Source of the DNA: Kribbella sp. VKM Ac-2569
Lineage (GTDB): Bacteria; Actinomycetota; Actinomycetes; Propionibacteriales; Kribbellaceae
Reading direction: 5' to 3'
Length of the DNA stretch: 64,000 nucleotides
Assembly: GCF_004216905.1 (NCBI RefSeq)
Contig: NZ_SGXJ01000001.1
Coordinates: forward strand, 1 to 64,000
Below, piece by piece: positions 17,229 through 25,770 of this stretch. The notes below the pieces were generated by a model. It was not told where the DNA came from. It ran no database searches and saw only the letters and a list, made by a program, of their open reading frames with translations. Numbering within the stretch: the stretch's first letter is position 1; each line of letters starts with the position of its first letter. A program made the position numbers and the translations under genes.

Positions 17229-17893
17229 ACCGTGAAGCGTACGACCTCGCGCGTAACCGGTTCGGGTGCGGGTGCGGGCACCCACGCCTTGGTCTCGGCG
17301 ATGGCGTCGAGGAGGAGCTGGTACAGCCGGTCGTCCGGATCCGGTACGCACGCCTGCGAGATCCCCTCGACCGCGCAGGAGACAGCACGGGGCGCCGTAC
17401 GGCGGGCGAAGTCCGGGGTCGCGCGACGCGAGCGGGCGGTGAAGGACCGCGCCCACTTGGTCGCCGACGGGACCGCCTCCAGCACCGCGAGCGACTCCGG
17501 CTCGATGTCGTCGGGCGGCCGGCCGTCGATCAGGGCGAGCTGCTTCTCCCCCACCAGCAGGGCGACGGCCAGGATGTACTGGCGCTCCTGCGAGACGACG
17601 GGCAGCGCGTGCCGGATGCAGCGCGCGGTCACCCGCGGCACGACATGCGGGTCGTCCGGGGTCAGGCCGATGACCGACGGGATCAACGGAGCCAGCCGGG
17701 ACCGGCCGGAGTCCGTCGTGCAGTCGTTCACGTCGCGCGCGACGCCGGCCAGCAGCGCATGCGTGCACGACGGGTGGTCCGACCACGGCTCACCGGCCAG
17801 GTAGGACGCGAACTCCATGAAGCAGGCGCCTTTGCGCGGACTGCGGTGTTTCCCCCGGCTCAGAACCGGTACGGCGAGATCAAGATTGTCCAT
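17225..17893 (-). CDS. conserved actinobacterial protein of unknown function
   Basis: A 222-residue protein. ATG 17893 was chosen as the first Met giving a typical N-terminus; no strong ribosome site is visible. A conserved-looking block at about 17-45 (SPRKGACFMEFASYLAGEPW, then SDHPSCTHALL) contains two Cys and a His. A second block reads LPVVSQERQYILAVALLVGE. I have seen this type only as hypothetical proteins of actinomycetes. No signal peptide or membrane helix. It heads a three-gene operon with dienelactone hydrolase and glutathione peroxidase, and is divergent from fadA. Confidence 0.75.
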   Translation of the reverse strand: MDNLDLAVPVLSRGKHRSPRKGACFMEFASYLAGEPWSDHPSCTHALLAGVARDVNDCTTDSGRSRLAPLIPSVIGLTPDDPHVVPRVTARCIRHALPVVSQERQYILAVALLVGEKQLALIDGRPPDDIEPESLAVLEAVPSATKWARSFTARSRRATPDFARRTAPRAVSCAVEGISQACVPDPDDRLYQLLLDAIAETKAWVPAPAPEPVTREVVRFTV

Positions 17894-17957
17894 CGAACAA
17901 CTCCAATAACGCGGACCAGGAATCCAGCATGCGCTCATTCGCCCCGCATTGCCACGG

Positions 17958-18012
17958 GTAACAGGTTTGTGAGCCGACCCACAGGCGTGGGGACTTTGGC
18001 GGTTCTGTTACC
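17958..18012. promoter_or_regulatory. inverted repeat GGTAACAG...CTGTTACC upstream of fadA
   Basis: Perfect 8-bp half-sites at 17958-17965 and 18005-18012, 39 bp apart. The downstream half lies inside the spacer of the predicted fadA promoter. This is the usual position for a repressor site. The binding protein is unknown. Confidence 0.4.
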
Positions 18013-18024
18013 GACGGGTAGCAT
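17996..18024 (+). promoter_or_regulatory. fadAB promoter
   Basis: TTGGCG (about 17996-18001), a 17-bp spacer and TAGCAT at 18019-18024. Transcription would start near 18031, leaving a short leader that contains an AGAGGAGGG ribosome site just before GTG 18060. Confidence 0.6.
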
Positions 18025-18059
18025 CGGGGTAGCTTTCCCGACCCCAGAGGAGGGCCCTC

Positions 18060-19256
18060 GTGCCCCGTGAGATCCGCGATGTCGTGTACGTCGACGGCGT
18101 TCGCACCCCGTTCGGCAAGGCCAAGGGCCAGTACGCCGAGACCCGCGCCGACGACCTGGTGATCAAGTGCATCCGGGAGCTGCTGCGGCGCAACCCGGGT
18201 CTCCCCCCGGAGCGGGTGGACGAGGTCGCGATCGCGGCCACCACCCAGATCGGCGACCAGGGCCTGACCATCGGCCGGACCGCCGCGCTGCTGGCCGGTC
18301 TGCCGAACACCACGCCCGGCTACTCGATCGACCGGATGTGCGCCGGCGCGATGACCGCAGTGACCACCACCGCCGCCGGGATCGCGTTCGGCGCGTACGA
18401 CGTGGTCGTGGCCGGCGGTGTCGAGCACATGGGCCGGCACCCGATGGGCGAGGGCGTGGACCCGAACCCGCGGATCATCTCCGAGAAGCTGGTCGACACC
18501 TCGGCCCTGGTGATGGGGTCGACCGCGGAGAACCTGCACGACCGGTTCCCCTCGATCACCAAGGAGCGCGCCGACGCGTTCGCGGTCGCCTCCCAGGAGC
18601 GTGCCGCCAAGGCCTACGCGAACGACCTGATCCAGCCTGACCTGGTGCCGATCGCCACGCGTTCGGCCGAGCTGGGCTGGGGCTACGCGACCACCGACGA
18701 GCCCATGCGCCCGGGCACCACGATGGAGGACCTGGCCAAGCTGAAGACCCCGTTCCGTCCGCACGGGCGGGTCACGGCAGGCAACTCCGCGGGCATCAAC
18801 GACGGCGCGACCGCCGCGCTGATCACGTCGGCCGAAACCGCCGAGGAGCTCGGCCTGAAGCCGAAGATGAAGCTGGTCTCGTACGGCTTCGTCGGCGTCG
18901 AGCCCGAGGTGATGGGCTTCGGCCCGGTCCCCGCGACGGAGAAGGCGCTGAAGCTGGCCGGCCTGACCATCGACGACATCCAGGCCTTCGAGGTCAACGA
19001 GGCGTTCGCGGTCCAGGTGCTGGCGTTCCTGGAGCACTACGGCATCGCCGACGACGACCCGCGGGTCAACCCGTACGGCGGCGCGATCGCCTTCGGCCAC
19101 CCGCTGGCGTCGTCCGGGGTCCGGCTGATGAACCAGCTGGCCAAGCAGTTCGAGCAGCGCCCCGAGGTCCGCTACGGCCTCACCACCATGTGCGTCGGCC
19201 TCGGCATGGGCGGGACCGTCATCTGGGAGAACCCCAACTGGGAGGGTCAGAAGTGA
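18060..19256 (+). CDS. fadA: acetyl-CoA acyltransferase (3-ketoacyl-CoA thiolase)
   Basis: A 398-residue thiolase, the last step of beta-oxidation: 3-ketoacyl-CoA + CoA to acyl-CoA + acetyl-CoA. The nucleophilic Cys is in YSIDRMCAGAMTAV near residue 95. AFEVNEAFAVQVL, the catalytic His in GGAIAFGHPLASSG and the second Cys in LTTMCVGLGMGGT complete the active site. GTG 18060 has a strong Shine-Dalgarno sequence. Its stop overlaps fadB (GTGA), so the two subunits of the trifunctional complex are made together. Promoter and a candidate operator are described separately. Confidence 0.95.
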   Translation: MPREIRDVVYVDGVRTPFGKAKGQYAETRADDLVIKCIRELLRRNPGLPPERVDEVAIAATTQIGDQGLTIGRTAALLAGLPNTTPGYSIDRMCAGAMTAVTTTAAGIAFGAYDVVVAGGVEHMGRHPMGEGVDPNPRIISEKLVDTSALVMGSTAENLHDRFPSITKERADAFAVASQERAAKAYANDLIQPDLVPIATRSAELGWGYATTDEPMRPGTTMEDLAKLKTPFRPHGRVTAGNSAGINDGATAALITSAETAEELGLKPKMKLVSYGFVGVEPEVMGFGPVPATEKALKLAGLTIDDIQAFEVNEAFAVQVLAFLEHYGIADDDPRVNPYGGAIAFGHPLASSGVRLMNQLAKQFEQRPEVRYGLTTMCVGLGMGGTVIWENPNWEGQK

Positions 19257-21364
19257 GCCTGCAGGAACTGATCGACAACGCTTCTGCGCTCTCGACCGAC
19301 GAGGTCGTCACGCTCGCCCACTCACGGGACGTCGTACTGCCGAACAAGGCCGGCACGATGGCGCTCATCACGCTCGACAACGGGCACGACCACACCAAGC
19401 CGAACACGTTCGGGCCCAAGGGTCTCTGCTCGCTGAACGAAGCCATCGACGCGGCGCTCGCCCGCGACGAGATCGTCGCGATCGGTGTCACCGGCAAGCC
19501 GTTCATCCTGGCTGCCGGCGCCGACCTGACCGGCGTACCGAAGCTGACCGACCGGGACCAGGCGCTGGCGCTCGGCAAGATCGGGCACGGCGTGATGCGG
19601 AAGCTGGTCGACGGCGGCAAGCCGTCGTTCGCGTTCGTGAACGGCGTCGCGCTCGGCGGCGGGCTCGAGGTCGCGCTGCACGCCACCTACCGGACCGTGT
19701 CGGTGGCCGCGGGCATGCTGTCGACGCCGGAGGTCTTCCTCGGCCTGATCCCGGGCTGGGGCGGGAACTTCCTGCTGCCGAACCTGATCGGCGCGGACAA
19801 CGCGGTGAAGGTCGTCGTCGAGAACGCCCTCAACCAGAACAAGATGCTCAGCGGGCCGGAGGCGGTGAAGCTCGGCATCGGCGACGTACTGCTGGAGTCG
19901 GCGGACTTCCTCGAGCAGTCGCTGATCTGGGCGTCGAAGGTCCTCACCGGTCAGGTCACGGTCGAGCGGGCGGAGATCGACCGCGGCGACGCGTGGGACG
20001 CGGCCGTTGCCCGGGGCAAGGGCTTCTCCGACGTCAAGGTGAGCGGCGCGGCGCCGGCGCCGTACCGGGCACTGGACCTGATCGCGGCCGCCAAGGACAA
20101 CGACCGCGACCGTGGGTTCGCGGCCGAGGACGAGGCGCTCGCCGACCTGATCATGAGCGAGGAGCTGCGCAGCGGCCTCTACGCGTTCGACCTGGTGAAC
20201 AAGCGGGCCAAGCGGCCGGCCGGAGCGCCGGACAAGTCGCTGGCGCGGCCGGTGTCGAAGGTCGGTGTCGTCGGTGCGGGTCTGATGGCGGGTCAGCTGG
20301 CGCTGCTGTTCGCGCGACGGCTCGAGGTTCCCGTCGTACTGACGGACCTCGACCAGGAACGCGTGGACCGCGGCGTCGGGTACGTGCACGGCGAGATCGA
20401 CAAGTTGCTCGCGAAGGGCCGTCTGCGCCAGGACAAGGCAAACCAACTGAAGGCACTGGTCACCGGGTCGGTCGACCGCTCAGTGTTCGCGGACGCGGAT
20501 TTCGTGATCGAGGCCGTGTTCGAGGAACTGCAGCTGAAGAAGACGATCTTCGCCGACCTGGAGAAGATCATCCGCCCGGACGCGATCCTGGCCACCAACA
20601 CGTCGTCGTTGTCGGTGACCGAGATGGCGGCGGACCTGGAGCACCCGGAGCGGGTCGTCGGGTTCCACTTCTTCAACCCGGTCGCGGTGCTGCCGCTGCT
20701 GGAGATCATCCGCGCGGACCGGACCGACGACGCGTCGCTGGCGACGGCGTTCGCGGTCGGCAAGAAGCTGAAGAAGTCCTGCGTGCTCGTGAAGGACGCG
20801 CCGGCGTTCGTGGTCAACCGGCTGCTGACCCGCTTCCTCGGCGAGGTCAGCGCGGCGGTGGACGAAGGTACGCCGATCCTCGAGGCGGACAAGGCGCTGT
20901 CGGCGCTCGGGTTGCCGATGCCGCCGTTCGTGCTGCTGCAGCTGGTCGGACTGCCGGTCGCGCTGCACGTCGCGGAGACGATGAACCGGGCGTACCCGGA
21001 GCGGTTCGCCGTGTCGGAGAACCTGGCGAAGGTCGTCGCCGCGGGCAAGAGCTCGTTCTACATCTGGCCGGAGGGCAAGCCGGTCGTGGACCCGGAGGTG
21101 GAAGCGCTGGTGACGGTCGGCGACAAGCCGTCTACCGCCGACGAACTGCGCACCCGGGTGCTGACCGCGCTCGCCGAGGAGATCAAGATCATGCTCGACG
21201 AGGGCGTGGTCGCGGAGGCGCAGGACATCGACCTGTGCCTGCTCCTGGGCGCCGGCTGGCCGTTCCACCTCGGCGGCATCACGCCGTACCTGGACCGCTC
21301 CGGCATCTCGGAGAAGGTCAACGGGAGCCGCTTCGTGCCGAAGGGCGTAGCGAGCCTCGCCTGA
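19253..21364 (+). CDS. fadB: fatty oxidation complex alpha subunit (enoyl-CoA hydratase / 3-hydroxyacyl-CoA dehydrogenase)
   Basis: A 703-residue multifunctional enzyme performing hydration and NAD-dependent dehydrogenation in beta-oxidation. Residues about 20-220 are the crotonase domain (oxyanion loop NGVALGGGLEVALHA; catalytic Glu in TPEVFLGLIPGWGG). Residues about 335-515 form the NAD-binding 3-hydroxyacyl-CoA dehydrogenase domain (VGVVGAGLMAGQLALL; catalytic His in VVGFHFFNPV). The C-terminal dimer domain begins near NRLLTRFLGEV. GTG 19253 overlaps the fadA stop. It ends before a strong hairpin. Confidence 0.95.
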   Translation: MSLQELIDNASALSTDEVVTLAHSRDVVLPNKAGTMALITLDNGHDHTKPNTFGPKGLCSLNEAIDAALARDEIVAIGVTGKPFILAAGADLTGVPKLTDRDQALALGKIGHGVMRKLVDGGKPSFAFVNGVALGGGLEVALHATYRTVSVAAGMLSTPEVFLGLIPGWGGNFLLPNLIGADNAVKVVVENALNQNKMLSGPEAVKLGIGDVLLESADFLEQSLIWASKVLTGQVTVERAEIDRGDAWDAAVARGKGFSDVKVSGAAPAPYRALDLIAAAKDNDRDRGFAAEDEALADLIMSEELRSGLYAFDLVNKRAKRPAGAPDKSLARPVSKVGVVGAGLMAGQLALLFARRLEVPVVLTDLDQERVDRGVGYVHGEIDKLLAKGRLRQDKANQLKALVTGSVDRSVFADADFVIEAVFEELQLKKTIFADLEKIIRPDAILATNTSSLSVTEMAADLEHPERVVGFHFFNPVAVLPLLEIIRADRTDDASLATAFAVGKKLKKSCVLVKDAPAFVVNRLLTRFLGEVSAAVDEGTPILEADKALSALGLPMPPFVLLQLVGLPVALHVAETMNRAYPERFAVSENLAKVVAAGKSSFYIWPEGKPVVDPEVEALVTVGDKPSTADELRTRVLTALAEEIKIMLDEGVVAEAQDIDLCLLLGAGWPFHLGGITPYLDRSGISEKVNGSRFVPKGVASLA

Positions 21365-21370
21365 CAGACC

Positions 21371-21414
21371 GCTGGGGGGCGGTGCGGTGCCGGAAGCCCG
21401 CTCCGTCCCCCAGC
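21371..21414. terminator. bidirectional terminator between fadB and a metallopeptidase gene
   Basis: A 12-bp stem (21371-21382 with 21403-21414, one G-U wobble) and a 20-nt loop, lying between two convergent stops only 54 bp apart. Confidence 0.65.
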
Positions 21415-21418
21415 ACCT

Positions 21419-22720
21419 TCAGCCTTTGAACCTCTTGGCTGCGGCGACGAGCTGGGCGGCGGTCAGGCCGGTGTCCTTCTTCAGGACGGTTTCGCCGTGC
21501 AGGGAGAGGTCGACGTACAAGGTGGCGAGCTTCTTCTCGCCGAGTTTGTCGGCCAGGTACTCGACGATCCACCAACTGGTTCCGTAGGCCTTGTCGGCGT
21601 CGTCGGCGAAGACGGTCCCGTTGGGCAGCGCGGTCAGCTTCGAGAGGTACTTCGTTCGGACGCGCTTGCGGTACGGGTCGACGGACCAGTGCGGATCGTC
21701 CTCGATCGAGCGGCAGCGGACGTATTCGGCGAGGCCTTCGACGGCCCAGATCGGCGCGTTGAGGCCCAGGGTCGAGGTTGCCACGTGCGTCATCTCGTGC
21801 ACGAGCAGGTCCTTCTCGAGCCGCTTGCGCAGTGCCGGGTTCACGACGATGCGACTGCCGATCGGACGCCCGATCGGCTTCCCCATCTGCTCCCCCTCGA
21901 ACAGCGTCACGGCCTTCGCCGCGATCGTCCAGCCGTCGCCGCTGCCGGCCGTCCAGAGCGTCGACATCACCCGCTGCTGCGGCATCGCCACGACCAGCAC
22001 GGCCCCGTTCCACGGGCGCTCCCAGTGCTTGCGGACCGACGCCACGGCCTTGTCCGCGACCTTCGCGACCTTCGTGCCGAGGCTCGCCTCGCGCTTGTCG
22101 ACGACCACGACGACCTTGCCCCGCCGTACCAGCTGGACCTCGTCGAAGTCCCAGGGCTGGCGATGCCCTGCCTCGGTCAGCAACTCGTCGATCCCGGTGT
22201 CGTCGACGAGCACCCAGGCCCCGGCCCGCGGCGCGAAGGTGTACCCGAGATCGGTCTGCACGGGCCGTGGATCCAGCCCGGAGATCTGGTACCGCATCAT
22301 CACCCGCGTCGAGAACGCCGCCGCCCCGAACTTCTCGACCAGGGCCGGCACCGCATCGAACCCGTCGGCGGTGAAGTACTGCAGCGTGCTGAACCCGAAC
22401 TTCCGCAGGTTCGTGAACAGCATCCGCTGCCGCGCGACGAGCTGGGTCTGCTTCGGGTCGACCGAGGCCAGGAACCCCTTCAGATCGCCGTCGAGCACGG
22501 CAGCCGACCGTCGGGCCAGGATCACGTCCAGCGCCTTCTTGCGGGCTGTCTTCTGCGAAGCAGTGAGCTGTCCAGGCGTCGTACTGGGCGTCGCCCGCAC
22601 GGCGAGCACGCTGGTGCCGGAGGCAGCGTCACCGTGCCAGGCCCGGACAGCGACAACCGCGCCGGACGCAGTGAGCGCCAGCGCGGCAACGCCTGCGAAC
22701 AGGCGTTTCGGGTGATTCAT
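21419..22720 (-). CDS. extracytoplasmic HExxH metallopeptidase-like protein (paralogue 1)
   Basis: A 433-residue protein with a signal peptide or anchor (residues 1-25, MNHPKRLFAGVAALAL). Residues about 55-200 hold a helical/beta region (ILARRSAAVLDGDLKGFLASVDP, MLFTNLRKFGF, TDLGYTFAPR) resembling an NTF2-like fold. Residues about 200-430 form a gluzincin-type peptidase domain: zinc motif HEMTH in LLVHEMTHVATS and the third ligand Glu in WAVEGLAEYVRC about 20 residues on. It shares these blocks with the proteins at 24350-25705 and 25771-27105. No family name recognised; peptidase-MA-like is my best description. Substrate unknown, probably cell-surface protein or peptide. Confidence 0.75.
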   Translation of the reverse strand: MNHPKRLFAGVAALALTASGAVVAVRAWHGDAASGTSVLAVRATPSTTPGQLTASQKTARKKALDVILARRSAAVLDGDLKGFLASVDPKQTQLVARQRMLFTNLRKFGFSTLQYFTADGFDAVPALVEKFGAAAFSTRVMMRYQISGLDPRPVQTDLGYTFAPRAGAWVLVDDTGIDELLTEAGHRQPWDFDEVQLVRRGKVVVVVDKREASLGTKVAKVADKAVASVRKHWERPWNGAVLVVAMPQQRVMSTLWTAGSGDGWTIAAKAVTLFEGEQMGKPIGRPIGSRIVVNPALRKRLEKDLLVHEMTHVATSTLGLNAPIWAVEGLAEYVRCRSIEDDPHWSVDPYRKRVRTKYLSKLTALPNGTVFADDADKAYGTSWWIVEYLADKLGEKKLATLYVDLSLHGETVLKKDTGLTAAQLVAAAKRFKG

Positions 22721-22733
22721 TGGTGTCCCCCTC

Positions 22734-22769
22734 GGACGGTCGGCTGATCCTAACCGCAGCCGACCGTCC
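22734..22769 (-). terminator. terminator downstream of the APC permease gene
   Basis: Perfect 13-bp stem (22734-22746 with 22757-22769) and a 10-nt loop, 11 nt after the permease stop and before the metallopeptidase start. It makes the metallopeptidase gene a separate transcript, or an attenuated one. Confidence 0.65.
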
Positions 22770-22780
22770 CGGGGACCGGA

Positions 22781-24262
22781 TCAGGCCTTCTGGACCTCGC
22801 CCGTGCGCTCCTCCAGACCGACGCGGCTCCGCCGGTAGCCGTACACGGCGTAGATGACGAAGCCGAGCACCATCCAGATCGCGAACCGCAGCCAGGTCTC
22901 CAGCGACAGGTTCAGCATCAGGTACAGGCAGATCACCGCCGCCAGGATCGGGATCACCGGGCTGCCCGGCACCCGGAACGAGCGCTGGATGTCGGGGCGG
23001 CTCTTGCGCAGCAGCGGCACCGCGATCGACACCAGGGTGAACGCGGCCAGCGTGCCGATGTTCACCATCTCCTCGAGCTTGCCGATCGGGGTCACGCCGG
23101 CCACGATCGCGACGACCACGCCGATCGCGATCGTCAGGCGGTACGGCGTACCCCACTTCGGGTGCGTCTTGCCCAGCTGCCGGGGCATCAGGTGGTCGCG
23201 GCTCATCGCGAACACGACGCGCGCGGCGCCGATCATCAGCGTCAGTACGACGGTGGTCAGACCGGCGACCGCACCGGCCGAGATCAACGTTGCGAAGCCA
23301 CCGCGGCCGACGGAGCGGAACGCCTCCGCGAGCGCGGCCTCACCGCTGATGTCGGTGTACTTCACCATGCCGGTGATGACGATGCAGACCAGCACGTAGA
23401 GGACCGTGCAGATCGCGAGCGAGCCGATGATGCCGCGCGGCAGGTCGCGCTGCGGGTTCTTCGCTTCCTCGGCCGTGGTCGCGACCACGTCGAACCCGAT
23501 GAACGCGAAGAACACCAGCGACGCACCCGACACCAGGCCCATCACGCCGAACGTCGACGGCGTGAAGCCGAACAGCGCCTGGAACAACGGCGTCGTGATG
23601 GTGACGTGCGCGTCCGGGGTCTCGACACTCGGCGGGATGAACGGCGTCAGGTTCGAGCCCTTGATGTAGAACAGGCCGGCGACGATCACGAACAGCACCA
23701 CGAACAGCTTGATCGCGACCAGTACCAGGTTGACCCGCAGCGACTCCTTGATGCCGATCGTCGCGAGGGTCGCCAGCACCAGGACGAGCAGCATCGCGAG
23801 CACGTTGACGTTGCTGTCCGGTCCGATCGACGACGGCCAGCCCAACCCGATCTGGTCGAGGAACAAGGCGGCGTACGTCGACCAGCCCTGCGCCACGACG
23901 CTTGCCCCGAGCATCAACTCGAGCAGCAGGTCCCAGCCGATGATCCAGGCGAAGATCTCACCGAGCGAGAAGTACGAGAAGGTGTACGCCGAACCCGACA
24001 CCGGCACAGTGGACGAGAACTCGGCGTAGCACAGTGCGGCCAGCGCGCAGCAGACGGCGGCCAGCACGAAGGACAGTGCGATACCCGGTCCGGCGTACAG
24101 CTTGGCCGCACGGCCGGTGAGGGTGAAGATACCGGCACCGATGATGACGCCGATGCCGAAGACGGTCAGATCGACCGCGGTGAGGCGTTTCTTCAGCTGA
24201 TACTCCGGCTCGTCGGTGTCGGCGATCGACTGCTCGATCGTCTTCTTCCGCACAAGACTCAT
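22781..24262 (-). CDS. APC superfamily amino-acid permease (cationic amino acid transporter type)
   Basis: A 493-residue inner-membrane transporter with about 12 helices. The first helix has the family signature (LTVFGIGVIIGAGIFTLTG, residues 33-51) for the unwound substrate-binding segment. YAEFSSTVPVSGSAYTFSY and FFAFIGFDVVATTAEEAKNPQRD (helix 6 and loop) are typical of the CAT/YfnA group. It ends with a short charged tail. Start ATG 24262 has a GAGGAGG ribosome site. It stands between two metallopeptidase-like genes, so uptake of released amino acids is a possible link. Confidence 0.9.
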   Translation of the reverse strand: MSLVRKKTIEQSIADTDEPEYQLKKRLTAVDLTVFGIGVIIGAGIFTLTGRAAKLYAGPGIALSFVLAAVCCALAALCYAEFSSTVPVSGSAYTFSYFSLGEIFAWIIGWDLLLELMLGASVVAQGWSTYAALFLDQIGLGWPSSIGPDSNVNVLAMLLVLVLATLATIGIKESLRVNLVLVAIKLFVVLFVIVAGLFYIKGSNLTPFIPPSVETPDAHVTITTPLFQALFGFTPSTFGVMGLVSGASLVFFAFIGFDVVATTAEEAKNPQRDLPRGIIGSLAICTVLYVLVCIVITGMVKYTDISGEAALAEAFRSVGRGGFATLISAGAVAGLTTVVLTLMIGAARVVFAMSRDHLMPRQLGKTHPKWGTPYRLTIAIGVVVAIVAGVTPIGKLEEMVNIGTLAAFTLVSIAVPLLRKSRPDIQRSFRVPGSPVIPILAAVICLYLMLNLSLETWLRFAIWMVLGFVIYAVYGYRRSRVGLEERTGEVQKA

Positions 24263-24289
24263 CTGCGCCTCCTCGACTGTGTCTTATCA

Positions 24290-24306
24290 AAAGACAGGAC
24301 GGAACC
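24290..24306. promoter_or_regulatory. inverted repeat upstream of the permease gene
   Basis: TGTCTT-N5-AAGACA at 24290-24306, 27 bp upstream of the permease start codon. The position suits an operator or a 5' UTR hairpin. No known consensus recognised. Confidence 0.35.
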
Positions 24307-24349
24307 CATTCGAGATTGCTCCTCTGACAGCGCGAGGTCAAACCGCCAC

Positions 24350-25705
24350 TCAGCGTTGTGGTCGGTATGTTGTCAGTGACGTCCAGAGGGTCGCTTCGGT
24401 GAGCCCGGTGCGACTCAGCAGGATGCGGTCGCGGGCCGCCTGATCGGTGCCGTTGCGGGCCATGTCCTCGTAGAGTTCCTCGACGTTGCCGAGTCCGATG
24501 CGCTGCGCGAGATAGCGGACCGCCAGCCAGCTGACGCCGTACACGTCGGCGGAGTTCTGGTAGAAGCCGGCGTCGCTGGGCAACGCGGTCAGCTGGGGTA
24601 CGGCGTCGTCGATGACCTCCTGCTCCCACTTGCCGACCTCGCCCGGTCCGCTGACGGCCTCGATACCGCGCCAGGACACGTACTCCGCGGCGCCTTCGGC
24701 CAGCCACAGCGGCTCGTACCCGCCGAGGTCCGCGGTCGCGACGTGGGTGATCTCGTGCGACAGCAGGATCTCGTCGACGCGGTCGCGCTCGTTCGGGTTG
24801 ATCACGACGTACCCGCCGGCCACCGTACCGTCGGCGGTGTCCTGACCGGGCAGCGAGGAGAACGTCGTACCGGTGCTCGCCGCGGACTCGATGTCCTCGT
24901 CGGCGAACTTGGCGTCGCGGACCTCGGTCTCGTCGAGCGCGATCACGAACACCGAGCCGGTCCACTTCAACGGCCAGTACGTCGCGACCTCGTGGAGCCC
25001 CTCGGCCGCTTCGGTGGCGATCGCCCGGCCGCGGGTCGTGTCGCCCTTCTCCACGACGACGAGGACGCGCGGGCGGCGCTGCACCTCGATCCGGCCGAGG
25101 TCCCAGGCCTCGCGATGCGCGCCCGGCCCGAGGTCGTCGTCCAGTTCGTCGTCGGCGGTGAGCAGCCAGTGGCCGCCGCGGGCGATGAACGTGTAGCCGA
25201 GCTCGGTCGTCACCGGCGTGAAGTCGACCTTGGGGATCTGGTACCGCATCAGGATCCGGACCAGGTACGTCGTACCGCCGTGGGCCTTGAGGATGGCCGG
25301 GTTGAAGCGCTCCTCGGCCTGGCTGTAGCCGAGTTCGGTGAAGCCGATCTCGACCAGGTTCGCGAACAGGATCTTCTGCGCGGCGCGGAGCTTCTTGTTC
25401 GCCGGGTCGACGTCGGCCAGGAACAGCGCCTCGTTGCCGGTCTGCACGGCCTGCGCGCGGCGGAGCAGGATGGTGTCGATCGCGACCCGCCGGGCGGCGA
25501 CCGCGGCGGCGATCCGGGACGGCTTCGTGGCCTTCGGCGGGGCGGGCGACGCGGTCTGCGTGGCGGTTGCCCGCTCGTGGGCGTCCTGCTCGCGCTGTTC
25601 AACGGTGTAGACGACGCCGCCCGACACCAGGGCAACCGCCAGCACCAGGCCGAGCCAGCGGCGGGGCCCAGCAGGCAGCCCTCCATTGGGCGTCGTCGCA
25701 CTCAC
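24350..25705 (-). CDS. extracytoplasmic HExxH metallopeptidase-like protein (paralogue 2)
   Basis: A 451-residue protein starting at GTG 25705. A single N-terminal helix (residues about 16-33, WLGLVLAVALVSGGVVYTV) anchors or exports it, followed by an Ala/Pro/Thr-rich linker. Shared blocks with its paralogues are LLRRAQAVQTGNEALFLADVDP, LFANLVEIGF, TELGYTFIARGGHW, AHREAWDLGRIEVQRRPRVL and the zinc site LLSHEITHVATAD with Glu in WLAEGAAEYVSW. The C-terminus (LSRTGLTEATLWTSL) is a short helical region also seen in paralogue 3. Catalytic residues are intact. It follows paralogue 3 by 65 bp. Confidence 0.75.
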   Translation of the reverse strand: MSATTPNGGLPAGPRRWLGLVLAVALVSGGVVYTVEQREQDAHERATATQTASPAPPKATKPSRIAAAVAARRVAIDTILLRRAQAVQTGNEALFLADVDPANKKLRAAQKILFANLVEIGFTELGYSQAEERFNPAILKAHGGTTYLVRILMRYQIPKVDFTPVTTELGYTFIARGGHWLLTADDELDDDLGPGAHREAWDLGRIEVQRRPRVLVVVEKGDTTRGRAIATEAAEGLHEVATYWPLKWTGSVFVIALDETEVRDAKFADEDIESAASTGTTFSSLPGQDTADGTVAGGYVVINPNERDRVDEILLSHEITHVATADLGGYEPLWLAEGAAEYVSWRGIEAVSGPGEVGKWEQEVIDDAVPQLTALPSDAGFYQNSADVYGVSWLAVRYLAQRIGLGNVEELYEDMARNGTDQAARDRILLSRTGLTEATLWTSLTTYRPQR

Positions 25706-25770
25706 TTCGGGTCGTTCCCTCCGAGTACCCGATCGTTGCAGCCGGGCTACCCTACTCGACGCTTGCCGCT

